Source of the DNA: Sporomusa acidovorans
Lineage (GTDB): Bacteria; Bacillota; Negativicutes; Sporomusales; Sporomusaceae
Direction: 5' to 3'
DNA length: 64,000 nucleotides
Assembly (NCBI RefSeq): GCF_900101845.1
Contig: NZ_FNAM01000027.1
Coordinates: 17,486-81,485, forward strand
In this document: positions 52,205 through 60,480 of the stretch, in pieces
How positions within the stretch are numbered: position 1 is the first letter of the stretch
How the letters are laid out: each line of letters begins with the position of its first letter
Program-made: the position numbers and the translations under genes
Notes under the pieces: model-generated
Databases searched by the model: none
Told to the model about the DNA's origin: nothing
The model's input: the letters and a program-made list of their open reading frames with translations, nothing else

Positions 52205-53086
52205 ATGGAAATTCGTCAATTAAAATACTTTCTTGCCATTGCCGAAGCCGGCCAGATTACCAAGGCAGCCGCCCGGCTGCATATTACCCAGCCGCCCTTA
52301 AGCCAGCAAATGATTCTGCTGGAAAAAGAATTGGGTGTACAGTTGATCGAAAGAACGAAAAAACATATCACGCTAACCGAATCAGGCTATATTTTACAGA
52401 ATCGAGCCGAGCAGATCCTTGAACTGATTCATACCACGATGGATGAAATCCGGGAAGCGGCCAATGGCATCAGCGGCAAACTGACAATCGGTACAATCAC
52501 TTCTTCCGGTAGATCGCTCATTCCTGAATTTATTCAGAAATTCCATCAGACTTATCCCAAAATTTCCTTTGATGTACGCTTGGGAGACTCGCGCCGGATT
52601 TTGGAGTTATTAAATGCCGGTGTTATTGAAATCGGCTTAGTCCGCCTGCCTATTGATATCTCACTCTATAACTATATATCCCTGCCGCAGGAGAACATGG
52701 TGATAGTCGCCTTGCCTGACGCTATTAAATCCGAAGATAAAGAGACGTTATCTTTTGATAAAATCAAAAACTATCCTTTATTAATTCACCGTCGCTATGA
52801 AACCATAATTTCGGATTACTGCAGTCAGGCCGGCTTTGAACCCAATGTGCTTTGTACCAGTGATGATACGACTTCCTTGCTGATTTGGGCTAAATTGGGG
52901 CTGGGGATCGCGATTGTGCCGGAAACGACCGTCAACCTTCTCCAGGACTCGCCGCTGCTAGTCCAAAAACCAACCAGTCCCGCCATCGTAACAGTTGCCG
53001 CCGTCATCTGGCTAAAAAAACACACCTTGTCTACAGCGGCAGCCCATTTTCTCGAAATGTTCAAAGAAACCAACGCCGGTCTTTGA
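52205..53086 (+). CDS. LysR-type transcriptional regulator
   Basis: About 293 aa from ATG 52205 with AAGGAG seven bases upstream. N-terminal winged helix: MEIRQLKYFLAIAEAGQITK, then ITQPPLSQQMILLEKELG. A substrate-binding domain fills residues 90-290 (TIGTITSSGRSLIPEF; IGLVRLPIDI). The CynR/BenM-like inducer pocket is intact but its ligand is unknown. It probably controls the divergent EamA transporter gene and itself. Confidence 0.93.
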   Translation: MEIRQLKYFLAIAEAGQITKAAARLHITQPPLSQQMILLEKELGVQLIERTKKHITLTESGYILQNRAEQILELIHTTMDEIREAANGISGKLTIGTITSSGRSLIPEFIQKFHQTYPKISFDVRLGDSRRILELLNAGVIEIGLVRLPIDISLYNYISLPQENMVIVALPDAIKSEDKETLSFDKIKNYPLLIHRRYETIISDYCSQAGFEPNVLCTSDDTTSLLIWAKLGLGIAIVPETTVNLLQDSPLLVQKPTSPAIVTVAAVIWLKKHTLSTAAAHFLEMFKETNAGL

Positions 53087-53096
53087 TCGCAAACGT

Positions 53097-53135
53097 TAAA
53101 GCCGCGGGCCCGATTGTAAAAGGCCTGCGGCTTTA
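53097..53135 (+). terminator. Terminator of LysR gene
   Basis: Stem TAAAGCCGC/GCGGCTTTA with an inner GGCC/GGCC pairing, ten bases after the stop. It is also adjacent to the gmd remnant. Confidence 0.65.
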
Positions 53136-53147
53136 ATCCTGGTAACA

Positions 53148-53446
53148 TTATTCCTGATATCGGGGCAATGCAAATCCATGACCGGCACAAAGCCTATCCC
53201 GCTCGGCGCGTTTGATGTCCTCCGCAATCATGATACTGACAAGTTCCTGAAATGACATTTGTGGCTGCCAGCTAATATCTATGCCGATATTCCGGAATGC
53301 AGTCTCCACAAATTCCCGCACAGAATGTGCTTCCCCGGAGGCTACTACATAATCATCCGGTTTTTCCTGCTGCAGCATTAGCCACGTGGCCCGTACATAA
53401 TCACCGGCAAATCCCCAGTCCCTGAGTGCATTTAAATTGCCTAATA
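53148..53446 (-). pseudogene. gmd: Remnant of GDP-mannose 4,6-dehydratase
   Basis: Reading leftwards from about 53446, the frame encodes [20 protein letters not shown] and then [20 protein letters not shown], both strongly conserved in the C-terminal half of Gmd. It then jumps from IGIDISW straight to [12 protein letters not shown], so roughly 45 residues of the family sequence are missing. The N-terminal 150 or more residues are absent, and a stop precedes the first conserved residues. The cut end coincides with a palindromic dispersed repeat. The enzyme cannot be active. It points to a lost GDP-fucose or GDP-rhamnose pathway beside the glycosyltransferase gene. Confidence 0.85.
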
Positions 53447-53545
53447 CTATATCTTATTGTATTCAGCCACAGGTGAAAAGTGAAAAGTACGAACTCCGCT
53501 TTTACTAACACCCTGTCCAGTAAATTTTTATTGGACTCTATATAA
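53447..53545. repeat. Palindromic dispersed repeat, copy b (degenerate)
   Basis: It shares with copy a the internal GTGAAAAGTGAAAAG and the right part AACACCCTGTCCAG, with TTTTTATTGGA following. The left arm is decayed. It sits exactly at the broken end of the gmd remnant. Confidence 0.5.
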
Positions 53546-53574
53546 ACAAGTTATGTCCTCTAGCTATTAATGTT

Positions 53575-53603
53575 AAAACTGCTGACGTTGTCAGCAGTTT
53601 TTT
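53575..53603 (-). terminator. Terminator of YjcZ-like gene
   Basis: Stem AAAACTGCTGAC/GTCAGCAGTTTT with a 3-base loop and T-tracts on both strands, about 70 bp past the stop of the micro-gene. Confidence 0.7.
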
Positions 53604-53669
53604 CAGTGCCATGAGCCAGCCGCCACTGGCCCCGGCCCATGTATAAGTAAATTTTACCCTTTTCTACAT

Positions 53670-53786
53670 CTAGATGCTGCAGGAATCTTCGCCAATACAA
53701 GCAAATAGCAAGATAATTATGATAATCACTATACACCAACTGTTACCGCGTCCGCCACTACCGCAACCTCCGAACCCAAAGCCCAT
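53670..53786 (-). CDS. YjcZ-like sporulation micro-protein, 38 aa
   Basis: ATG 53786 follows AAAGGGGGGGAT. The product opens MGFGFGGCGSGGRGNSWC and continues with a short hydrophobic helix rich in Ile, ending GEDSCSI. A Gly/Cys-rich head followed by one Ile-rich membrane segment is the pattern of the YjcZ/sporulation-related small proteins common in spore formers. It is too short for usual ORF cut-offs. A membrane or spore-envelope location is likely; function unknown. Confidence 0.75.
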   Translation of the reverse strand: MGFGFGGCGSGGRGNSWCIVIIIIILLFACIGEDSCSI

Positions 53787-53965
53787 GTAATCCCCCCCTT
53801 TCATTTTTTGTGCTATGTTTATTAACCATTGTATCTTATGCGGTAACACATGATTTAGCTACTGTTGTATTTTCACATTAGTACGATCCACTTCTTGCAC
53901 TTTTTTGCCAGAACAAACATATTATGATATCAGCACAAGCAATACGCTGGAGGGGGATGCCCACT

Positions 53966-55042
53966 ATGACCGTAACAAACCCAACCCCCAAAGTTACTGT
54001 CATTACTGCCGTATATAACTCAGTTCCCTATCTTGCAGCCTGTTTGGACAGCCTGCTAAAACAAACCTTTACCGATTTCGAAGTTCTTATTGTTGACGAC
54101 GGATCTGTTGATGGCAGTGACAGAATCTACAATCAATACGCTTCCCATGATAACCGTATCCGTGTACTACATTTTAATAATAACCACGGTATTGGGTATT
54201 GCCGTGCGGCCTCACTCCGCAAAGCGCACGGTGAATATATCGCGGTTTTGGATGCCGACAATATTGCCGCACCGCATCGGCTGGAGAGACAGGTAGCCTG
54301 GCTAAATGAACACCAGAGTACGGTTTTGTTAGCCAGCTATTTCGGCATCATCAACCACTATGGCAATCTCATTGGCGCTGAAGAGTTGGCTCTGAATCAG
54401 CTAGAACTTCGCTGGCGACTCATTTTTGGTAATTGTCTTGAGCATTCTACCGTAATGTTTCGCAAACAAGCCGCACTCGCCTGCGGCGGCTATGACCCAG
54501 CTATCCGCCTCGGGGAAGACATGGATTTCTATTCCCGTCTTATCTGTCACGGCTCTGCGGAAATGATTCCCGAAAAATTATCACTTTGGCGTTCTCGTCA
54601 TCAATGCCTGGCTCAGTTAGATTCACTAAATCATAATAATACTAATTATGCTCAATTGGTAAGCCATGCAATCAGACGACATCTGGGCCTGGAAGTTTCG
54701 CTTGAGGTAGCAAGTGCCCTTTTTAACCATGGGTATTTACCTGCACAAAACTTGTCCGTATTTACTGACGCGGTGAAACTAACGCTATTGGCCTTAGAAC
54801 TCTTTAGAGAAAGCCCTTACTTTGCACCGGAATACAGTAATGACCTAGGACGGTGTACCTTTACTCAGCTAATGGAGTTACAGCAACGCAATAAGAATCA
54901 ACCCTGGTGGCCCCAAGCATTCGATTTATGGGAGCGAGCTTTACAATATTTAACCCATACGAAATATAACTGGTTAGAGGATCGGGAATTAGTTTGGCAG
55001 GAACAATGGTTAAGCCAAAAAGATTTGGCGGCAGCCCTTTAA
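53966..55042 (+). CDS. Family 2 glycosyltransferase
   Basis: About 358 aa from ATG 53966, nine bases after GGAGGGGG. GT-A fold: VTVITAVYNSVPYLAACLDS, VLIVDDGSVDGS, the DxD-like VLDADNIAAPHR, and LEHSTVMFRKQAA. It transfers a sugar from a nucleotide donor. The C-terminal 130 residues are helical and without a membrane segment. The product glycan is unknown. No other complete polysaccharide gene is adjacent: a gmd remnant lies on one side and a transposase remnant on the other, so this may be the survivor of an eroded cluster. Confidence 0.88.
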   Translation: MTVTNPTPKVTVITAVYNSVPYLAACLDSLLKQTFTDFEVLIVDDGSVDGSDRIYNQYASHDNRIRVLHFNNNHGIGYCRAASLRKAHGEYIAVLDADNIAAPHRLERQVAWLNEHQSTVLLASYFGIINHYGNLIGAEELALNQLELRWRLIFGNCLEHSTVMFRKQAALACGGYDPAIRLGEDMDFYSRLICHGSAEMIPEKLSLWRSRHQCLAQLDSLNHNNTNYAQLVSHAIRRHLGLEVSLEVASALFNHGYLPAQNLSVFTDAVKLTLLALELFRESPYFAPEYSNDLGRCTFTQLMELQQRNKNQPWWPQAFDLWERALQYLTHTKYNWLEDRELVWQEQWLSQKDLAAAL

Positions 55043-55084
55043 GCTGCTCTATATAGGACTGAGTTGACGGAGTGATCATTTCTG

Positions 55085-55199
55085 TAACCCATTGGTATTG
55101 GCTTTGAGTAAATATCATCTTGAAGAGTATAACCGGATCAACTGGTGGACGGGCATTATTATCCCACACACTTAAGATATTGTTGCGGGAACTTTGCAA
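55085..55199 (-). pseudogene. Transposase remnant, IS1182-like N-terminus
   Basis: A short stretch reads SVWDNNARPPVDPVILFKM and resembles the N-terminal part of IS1182/IS5-type transposases (NGRPxIDPVxLFKM). The similarity stops after about 40 residues, and no inverted repeats or further transposase domains are seen. The 302-bp gap 55043-55344 otherwise holds only two terminators. Confidence 0.5.
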
Positions 55200-55250
55200 A
55201 TGAAATCGTTTGCCATTATACTAACAGGGTTAATTTTACTGATATAGAAT

Positions 55251-55288
55251 AATCAAGGCCCGGACTTTTCGAAGTCCGGGCCTTGATT
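55251..55288 (+). terminator. UUCG-loop hairpin terminator
   Basis: Perfect 17-bp stem AATCAAGGCCCGGACTT and its complement on a TTCG tetraloop, downstream of the glycosyltransferase gene. It is probably bidirectional. Confidence 0.8.
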
Positions 55289-55292
55289 ATAT

Positions 55293-55334
55293 ACAAAAAA
55301 AATAACTGCCGCACTCATTTCTTGGCGCGGCAGT
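55293..55334 (-). terminator. Terminator of the symporter gene
   Basis: Stem ACTGCCGC/GCGGCAGT followed on the minus strand by TTATTTTTTTTG, 11 bp past the stop at 55345. Confidence 0.8.
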
Positions 55335-55344
55335 CTTTTACGCG

Positions 55345-56607
55345 TTACTCTTCGTAACTTTGGGCATAAGCCACTTGCAGTGACTCATCAGGAAGTTCCT
55401 TTTCCCACCGGGCGACAACAACGGAAGCCACACAGTTGCCACAAACATTACAGGCGGTACGGGCCATATCAAGTACCCGGTCTACACCGAGGATGATGGC
55501 GACTCCTTCCACAGGCAGGCCAAAAGCAGCCGCCGTACCGGCAATAACAATCAGTGAAGCTCCAGGTACTGCCGCGATACCCTTCGTAGACAGCATCAGC
55601 GTAATCAGCATGATAATTTGTGTCTCCAGCGGGAAGGGAATACCATAGACTTGGGAAATAAACACAACAGCCAGAGCACTGTATAACGTAGAGCCATCCA
55701 GATTAAAGGTATAACCCAAAGGCAATACAAAGGTTACGATATGCTTTGGTACACCAAATTTCTCCAACTTTTCCATAGCAATTGGCAAAGCAGCTTCACT
55801 GGCGGCAGTCGAAAATGCCAGGATAAGTGGCTCTTTTAGTGCCCGCAGAACATGGAAAAAGTTAACCCGCACAACAAGCGAAGCCCCCACAAGAACAATG
55901 GCGAGAAAGAGAATTAAAGCAAGATATAGCGAAAGAATCAGTTTGCCTAATGGCAGTAGCATTCCTAATCCATAGGTACCAACGGTATAGGCAATCGATC
56001 CAAAAATACCGATAGGTGCCAGCATCATAACATAATGAGTAAACTTAAACATAATTTCCGCTACGCTAATGGCAAGGTCAATAACCGGACGCCCTTTGCT
56101 GCCGATCGCAGCAGCGGCTACGCCAAAGAAAACAGAGAAAGTGATGATTTGCAGCATATCCTGGCGGGCCATTGCATCAACCACGTTGGTCGGAACAAGA
56201 TTAATGATCATCGCCATATGGTCGATAGTTTTCTTAGCCGCATCGGCAGCAGCACCGCCGGCTCCGCCGCTAATTGTCACACCCACACCGGGCTGCAGAA
56301 CGTTTACCACAAATAAGCCGACGATCAGCGCAAACGTTGTAGCAATCTCAAACCAGATAATCGATTTGGCACCAAGGCGACCCAGTTTTTTAAAGTCACC
56401 GGTACCGGCAATTCCCATAATTAATGAGCTAAATACCAAAGGAACAACAATCATTTTGATCATACGGATAAATACATCACCGACAGGCTTGAGTGCTTTC
56501 CCGTATTCAGGGAATAAATAGCCAAAAATAATACCTAAAATAAGTCCCAGAAAAATCTGGGTGGAAAGCCCGATCCCTTTTTTCGGCTTAATTGTACTTT
56601 GTGACAT
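55345..56607 (-). CDS. Dicarboxylate/glutamate:cation symporter (DAACS)
   Basis: 420 aa, GltP/GltT/DctA family. Eight membrane helices and two re-entrant loops: the serine-rich loop as AFSTAASEAALPIAMEKLE, the NMDGT-like GYTFNLDGSTLY, GIAAVPGASLIV, and LDMARTACNVCGN with the substrate-binding Asp and Asn. It takes up glutamate, aspartate or C4-dicarboxylates with Na+ or H+. The adjacent two-component genes belong to the YcbA/YcbB type known to control amino-acid transporters, so it is probably induced by them. Confidence 0.93.
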   Translation of the reverse strand: MSQSTIKPKKGIGLSTQIFLGLILGIIFGYLFPEYGKALKPVGDVFIRMIKMIVVPLVFSSLIMGIAGTGDFKKLGRLGAKSIIWFEIATTFALIVGLFVVNVLQPGVGVTISGGAGGAAADAAKKTIDHMAMIINLVPTNVVDAMARQDMLQIITFSVFFGVAAAAIGSKGRPVIDLAISVAEIMFKFTHYVMMLAPIGIFGSIAYTVGTYGLGMLLPLGKLILSLYLALILFLAIVLVGASLVVRVNFFHVLRALKEPLILAFSTAASEAALPIAMEKLEKFGVPKHIVTFVLPLGYTFNLDGSTLYSALAVVFISQVYGIPFPLETQIIMLITLMLSTKGIAAVPGASLIVIAGTAAAFGLPVEGVAIILGVDRVLDMARTACNVCGNCVASVVVARWEKELPDESLQVAYAQSYEE

Positions 56608-56756
56608 ACTTGTTACCTCCTTCTTGCGTTCTTATATTGAGCAATCTTTCTGAATATAATGTAAATGACTCTCTATAAAAAACTACAAAAAAAGACGTAA
56701 AATCTCATTTCCGGTAAACAAGTATACAAAATCCAAAATCTTGTAAGCGAGGATTT

Positions 56757-57617
56757 TTACATAGTCGCTAAAAATAATAGTCCCTCGAGAAATTTTTTAA
56801 TATTGATTTTACCGTGATAAGAGCTTTTTCCCTGAATAGCCGCCATTTCCTGGCGAATTTCCTTAAAATCGAACAAGGCGCCGCTATACATTTCGAATTT
56901 GTCGTTGTGATAGTCGTCAATCCCCATATTGGCTACGTTCTGCAGCGCTTTGGTAATAGTGCGGCGCACCCGCTGCTCAATGGTTTTGACATCAAGTTCT
57001 GTCGATAAGGATAATTCCTGATACAGTTCGTGCAGTTGATAGGCCTGGTCCTGTTCATTCTGCAAGCGCTCGTCAACTAACTGTACCAACTGGTGAATGT
57101 TTTTGGCCCCAGCCTCGCCGATGATGCCCAGCTCCGAAAATATCCGGTTGATCCGGTTGCGTTTCGCATTGTCGTCCTGTTCGGCAGGCAAAGAACTGGG
57201 ACTCACATAGCGGGCGGTTGTTTGCGAAATTAGCGACATGACCTCCCGGAGGCGCCGGCTTTCTTCCACTTTGCGAATAACCGATGTAATTTCCAATACA
57301 TTGATTGGCTTATGGATATAGAAATCAATTCCGGTTTGATACGCTTTCGTAATCATTGGCTGGCTGGTACTTTCAGAAATCATAATAAAGGACGTTTCCA
57401 GCCCGCTCTCCTTAAGCTTTTTAATCAGCTCCACGCCATCCTGCCCTGGCAGCAACAAATCAATGAGCGCCACATCCGGCGCATATTCGGTAATAATGGC
57501 TTCAGCTTTTAGCCCGTCGCCGCATTCGGCCACAATTGTCCCTAATTTATATTTGTCAATAATGTTGCCGACAATTTTTCGGACACTTACATCGTCTTCA
57601 ATAATGACAAACCGCAT
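56757..57617 (-). CDS. Response regulator, YcbB/GlnL-type
   Basis: 286 aa. The receiver domain (residues 1-120) has the acidic pocket IIEDD, the phospho-Asp in VALIDLLLPGQDG, and a conserved Lys in FYIHKPIN. The C-terminal YcbB domain (residues 150-286) is helical and DNA-binding (VKTIEQRVRRTITKAL). B. subtilis GlnL, of the same build, activates a glutamine transporter. Its kinase is encoded directly upstream and a DAACS symporter directly downstream. Confidence 0.9.
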   Translation of the reverse strand: MRFVIIEDDVSVRKIVGNIIDKYKLGTIVAECGDGLKAEAIITEYAPDVALIDLLLPGQDGVELIKKLKESGLETSFIMISESTSQPMITKAYQTGIDFYIHKPINVLEITSVIRKVEESRRLREVMSLISQTTARYVSPSSLPAEQDDNAKRNRINRIFSELGIIGEAGAKNIHQLVQLVDERLQNEQDQAYQLHELYQELSLSTELDVKTIEQRVRRTITKALQNVANMGIDDYHNDKFEMYSGALFDFKEIRQEMAAIQGKSSYHGKINIKKFLEGLLFLATM

Positions 57618-57650
57618 TTTTGCTCCCCCTATACCTTACAGCCAAGATTT

Positions 57651-57697
57651 ATATACAACGTGCTAAGATTTTTGCAGGCGGGTGGTGTGTTGGCAAA
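57651..57697. repeat. 48-bp dispersed repeat, copy 1
   Basis: It begins ATATACAACGTGCTAAGATT and ends GGTGTGTTGGCAAA. Nearly the same sequence, with one substitution and one indel, occurs at 63144-63191 in the same orientation. It lies between the kinase and response-regulator genes. Confidence 0.65.
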
Positions 57698-57703
57698 TAC
57701 CAA

Positions 57704-58963
57704 CTATTCCATTTTTCTCAGATTGGTTAACGGTAAAGACACGGTAAAAATGGTTTTACCCGGTTTGGACGTAACTATAATCTGTCCACCAAGAGACTCT
57801 GTCAAATGTTTCACATGACTTAGCCCGAGGCCGGTAGACATTTGCCCGGTTACTTCCGAAAATTTGGTTGAATAACCAGGAGCAAAAATCAATTCGGTTT
57901 CTGCGGGAGGGATTCCCGGACCATTGTCGGCAACAACCAGGACTAATCTGCCGCTATTCCACTGTCCGGTTACCGCAATAACGCCTGCCGCCTGGATAGC
58001 CTCAACGGCATTGGTAATCAGGTTGTTCAAGATGGAAACAATAGCGTAATATTGGTCGGTAACCAGTTCGCCCCGATAGTCGAAGGTAATGGTTACAGGC
58101 TTGTCCAAGCCGTTAATATACCGTCTGGTATTTTGTTCGACAATCTGAAAAAACTCGGACAAAGGCAACCCCTCTTCACAAACGGCGATATCCAGTATCT
58201 CTTCAATTCCCCGGGTCACACGGTAATAATCTTTTTTAACCTCGTGAATATCACGGGCAATCGCCAGAGCTCTGGCTGCCGGCGAATCGGCCTTGGCTAA
58301 TTCACCGGGATAAGCGGCATTAAGACTCTGGTACAGTGTATAACCCTTCTCCATAACTAACTCAATATCATTAGAGGACTTTTTCAAGTAAAATAGCTCC
58401 GCCTTCAGCTTGGCAATAATAAAGATCAATTCCGCATAGCGGGCAGCATGATCCTCGGCTAAAACAAAGTCGCGATAGCGTTTTAACGAGTAATAGCCAA
58501 TCACTGTTAATAGGGAACGGCCAACACCTACGGCCACTATTTCCGTAAATATAGTCTCCAGGGTGCGGCCAACTACCTCCCGCCGGATGATCAGTTCCAC
58601 ACAATTGCTGGCAATATCACAAAGACTTAAAAGCAGGATGAGCGCCGGAATATTGCCGGTATAATTGCGCACCTTCAGCAATCTGAACAACAGGCCGTAT
58701 CCGAGGTAATAGCCGAAAGCCGGCAAGTTATGCATAAAGGCGCTTAGCAGACTCTCATCGACAAACGGATATTTCAGCGTTGTGCGCAGCAAAAGCGTGA
58801 GGGCGCCGGATAAAACCGCAATGCGCAAAGCCGGCAGGCGCTGAAAATATAGTAACAGGGTAGCTAAAACAACCACACCTAGTGTAAAACGGAAATAGTC
58901 GTCAAAAGGATACGTAAAAATTAACCCGGTTATACTCACCAATAAAATGACATGAGGGATCAT
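57704..58963 (-). CDS. Sensor histidine kinase, YcbA/GlnK-like
   Basis: 419 aa. Six or so membrane helices (residues 1-170) precede a coil and a Spo0B-type dimerisation helix in which DIHEVKKDYYRV probably holds the phospho-His. A HATPase domain then has the N box ILNNLITNAVEAI, VADNGPGIP and STGLGLSHVKHL. It should phosphorylate the YcbB-type regulator encoded 86 bp downstream. No periplasmic domain is large enough for ligand binding, so sensing is probably in the membrane or through the transporter. Confidence 0.9.
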   Translation of the reverse strand: MIPHVILLVSITGLIFTYPFDDYFRFTLGVVVLATLLLYFQRLPALRIAVLSGALTLLLRTTLKYPFVDESLLSAFMHNLPAFGYYLGYGLLFRLLKVRNYTGNIPALILLLSLCDIASNCVELIIRREVVGRTLETIFTEIVAVGVGRSLLTVIGYYSLKRYRDFVLAEDHAARYAELIFIIAKLKAELFYLKKSSNDIELVMEKGYTLYQSLNAAYPGELAKADSPAARALAIARDIHEVKKDYYRVTRGIEEILDIAVCEEGLPLSEFFQIVEQNTRRYINGLDKPVTITFDYRGELVTDQYYAIVSILNNLITNAVEAIQAAGVIAVTGQWNSGRLVLVVADNGPGIPPAETELIFAPGYSTKFSEVTGQMSTGLGLSHVKHLTESLGGQIIVTSKPGKTIFTVSLPLTNLRKME

Positions 58964-59070
58964 AAGATCGGATACCCGCCCAGCCTATTCTGGCAGATAT
59001 TGATAAAAGCAGCCAGCACTCTCGCCGTCCCCCCCAAATGACATAAATTCATAGCACTACCCCTGCTCTA

Positions 59071-60084
59071 TTAAAGTTCTATTTTCCCCTCTAATCCGGG
59101 AGTAATTACTTTTTTTCCGTCTGTCGTAATAAAGATGGCCTCCGTCCCCGGATACTGTTTCAATAACTGCATTCCCTTTTCAATTCCCAGTACAAACATG
59201 GCCGTACTTAGTATATCCACATTGTTATCCGCTTTCGCGACAATGGTAATGCTGGCAATCTCCCGCGGCTGATAGCCGGTGTGCGGGTCAATAATATGTG
59301 AATACCGGACGCCGTCTTTCATAAAAAATCGCTGATAATCGCCTGATGTCTCCAGCACATCCCAATCAGTCATTGACAGCTTGGCCGCAATTCCTTCAGA
59401 ATCACGCGGGTCCTGCACACCAATGCGCCAGGGCTGGCCGTCCGGGCGTTTACCGATAACCCGAACATCGCCGCCGGCATTAACCAAAGCAGATTTAATC
59501 CCCTTAGCCTTTAAGACGTCAATTGCCTTACGGTTGGCATACGCTTTGGCTACTGCCCCCAGATCAATGCGCATACCCGCTTTCGGCAAAAATACCGTAT
59601 TGTCGGTGTCATTGATCTCAACCAGTCGGTAATCAACCAAAGGCAGCAGCGCCTTAATGTCGGCATCGCTAGGTATAAATTCCCCCTTATGCCCTACTCC
59701 CCATAGCTCGGTGAGCGCGCCAACAGTAACATCAAGCGCCCCGTTTAGTTGCTCCGACCGGCTGCGAGCCATTTTAAGCATGGCAATGACATCTGAATCG
59801 ACTTGCACTTTTTCTTTGCCAGCTGCCTGATTAATCTTTGAAATCTGACTATTCTCATCAAACCGGTTTGTCAAGTTATTAATCCGTTCAAACTCGGCAA
59901 AGGCGGCCTTAACGGCAGATTCGGAATTATTGCCATATGCCGTTATTTCAATAATGGTATCCATCATAAACTGTGTTTCTTTATACGGTTTGGCGGCAAA
60001 TAGGTATTCCATTGAGCAGCCTGCTTGCATAATAAGCAAACAAATAAGTAATGCACTTGTCATTACGCGACCTAAAGTGTTCAT
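59071..60084 (-). CDS. apbE: FAD:protein FMN transferase
   Basis: About 337 aa from ATG 60084. A lipoprotein-like signal (LLIMQAGCSM) is followed by the ApbE domain: QFMMDTIIEITAYG, DLGAVAKAYANRKAID, ALVNAGGDVRVIGK and HIIDPHTGYQP. It attaches FMN from FAD to Thr or Ser of exported or membrane flavoproteins such as Rnf or Nqr subunits. No rnf genes lie in this window. The stop is at 59071 and no clear terminator was found. Confidence 0.94.
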   Translation of the reverse strand: MNTLGRVMTSALLICLLIMQAGCSMEYLFAAKPYKETQFMMDTIIEITAYGNNSESAVKAAFAEFERINNLTNRFDENSQISKINQAAGKEKVQVDSDVIAMLKMARSRSEQLNGALDVTVGALTELWGVGHKGEFIPSDADIKALLPLVDYRLVEINDTDNTVFLPKAGMRIDLGAVAKAYANRKAIDVLKAKGIKSALVNAGGDVRVIGKRPDGQPWRIGVQDPRDSEGIAAKLSMTDWDVLETSGDYQRFFMKDGVRYSHIIDPHTGYQPREIASITIVAKADNNVDILSTAMFVLGIEKGMQLLKQYPGTEAIFITTDGKKVITPGLEGKIEL

Positions 60085-60345
60085 AAATGGCAACAGCCTC
60101 CGGCACATAATATATACTATCGCTTAATACCACTATTCATTATATCATTGAATTGCGCAACAGGAAGTACCTTGCTAAAACATCCTATAAAAATTTAAAA
60201 TTATTTACCAACTTTGCAGGAATAGCAAAAATTATAGCGAATGATTCTTAAATATATGAAAATATTCACAAGATAGTGTATCATGAAGATACATGGTTCT
60301 GAAGAACCGGTGAATTTTCTCAGACAATTTTACACCGATGAACAA
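60085..60345 (+). promoter_or_regulatory. Structured leader region upstream of cbiM
   Basis: About 260 bp between divergent apbE and the cbiM attenuator. On the plus strand it has three consecutive small hairpins: TGTATC/GATACA (60277-60293), GGTTCT/AGAACC (60295-60308, two-base loop) and CGGTG/CACCG (60308-60337). None matches the cobalamin aptamer core. Together with the terminator that follows, they look like a sensing leader of unknown class. Confidence 0.45.
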
Positions 60346-60400
60346 GGCTACGAAAGTCTTCCTGTCAGCAATGACCAGGGTTTCTTTGTAGTCTTTTTTT
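60346..60400 (+). terminator. Leader terminator (attenuator) upstream of cbiM
   Basis: The outer stem GGCTACGAAAG/CTTTGTAGTC has ten pairs and one bulge. The inner stem CCTGTCA/TGACCAGG closes on a GCAA tetraloop, and seven T follow directly. It lies 80 bp before the cbiM start in the sense direction, so full-length transcription of cbiMQO needs read-through. Confidence 0.7.
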
Positions 60401-60480
60401 ATCCAGTTAACCGGTAATTTGTCTGGATAACGCCTGTATACCTCTTTCATTAGTCTTAAAAATTAAGGAGTGGTTACATC

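Noticed and set aside
60232..60450. 72-codon open frame on the minus strand upstream of cbiM
   Set aside because: It is antisense to the structured cbiM leader, lacks a recognisable domain, and the base pattern is explained by the hairpins and terminator there.
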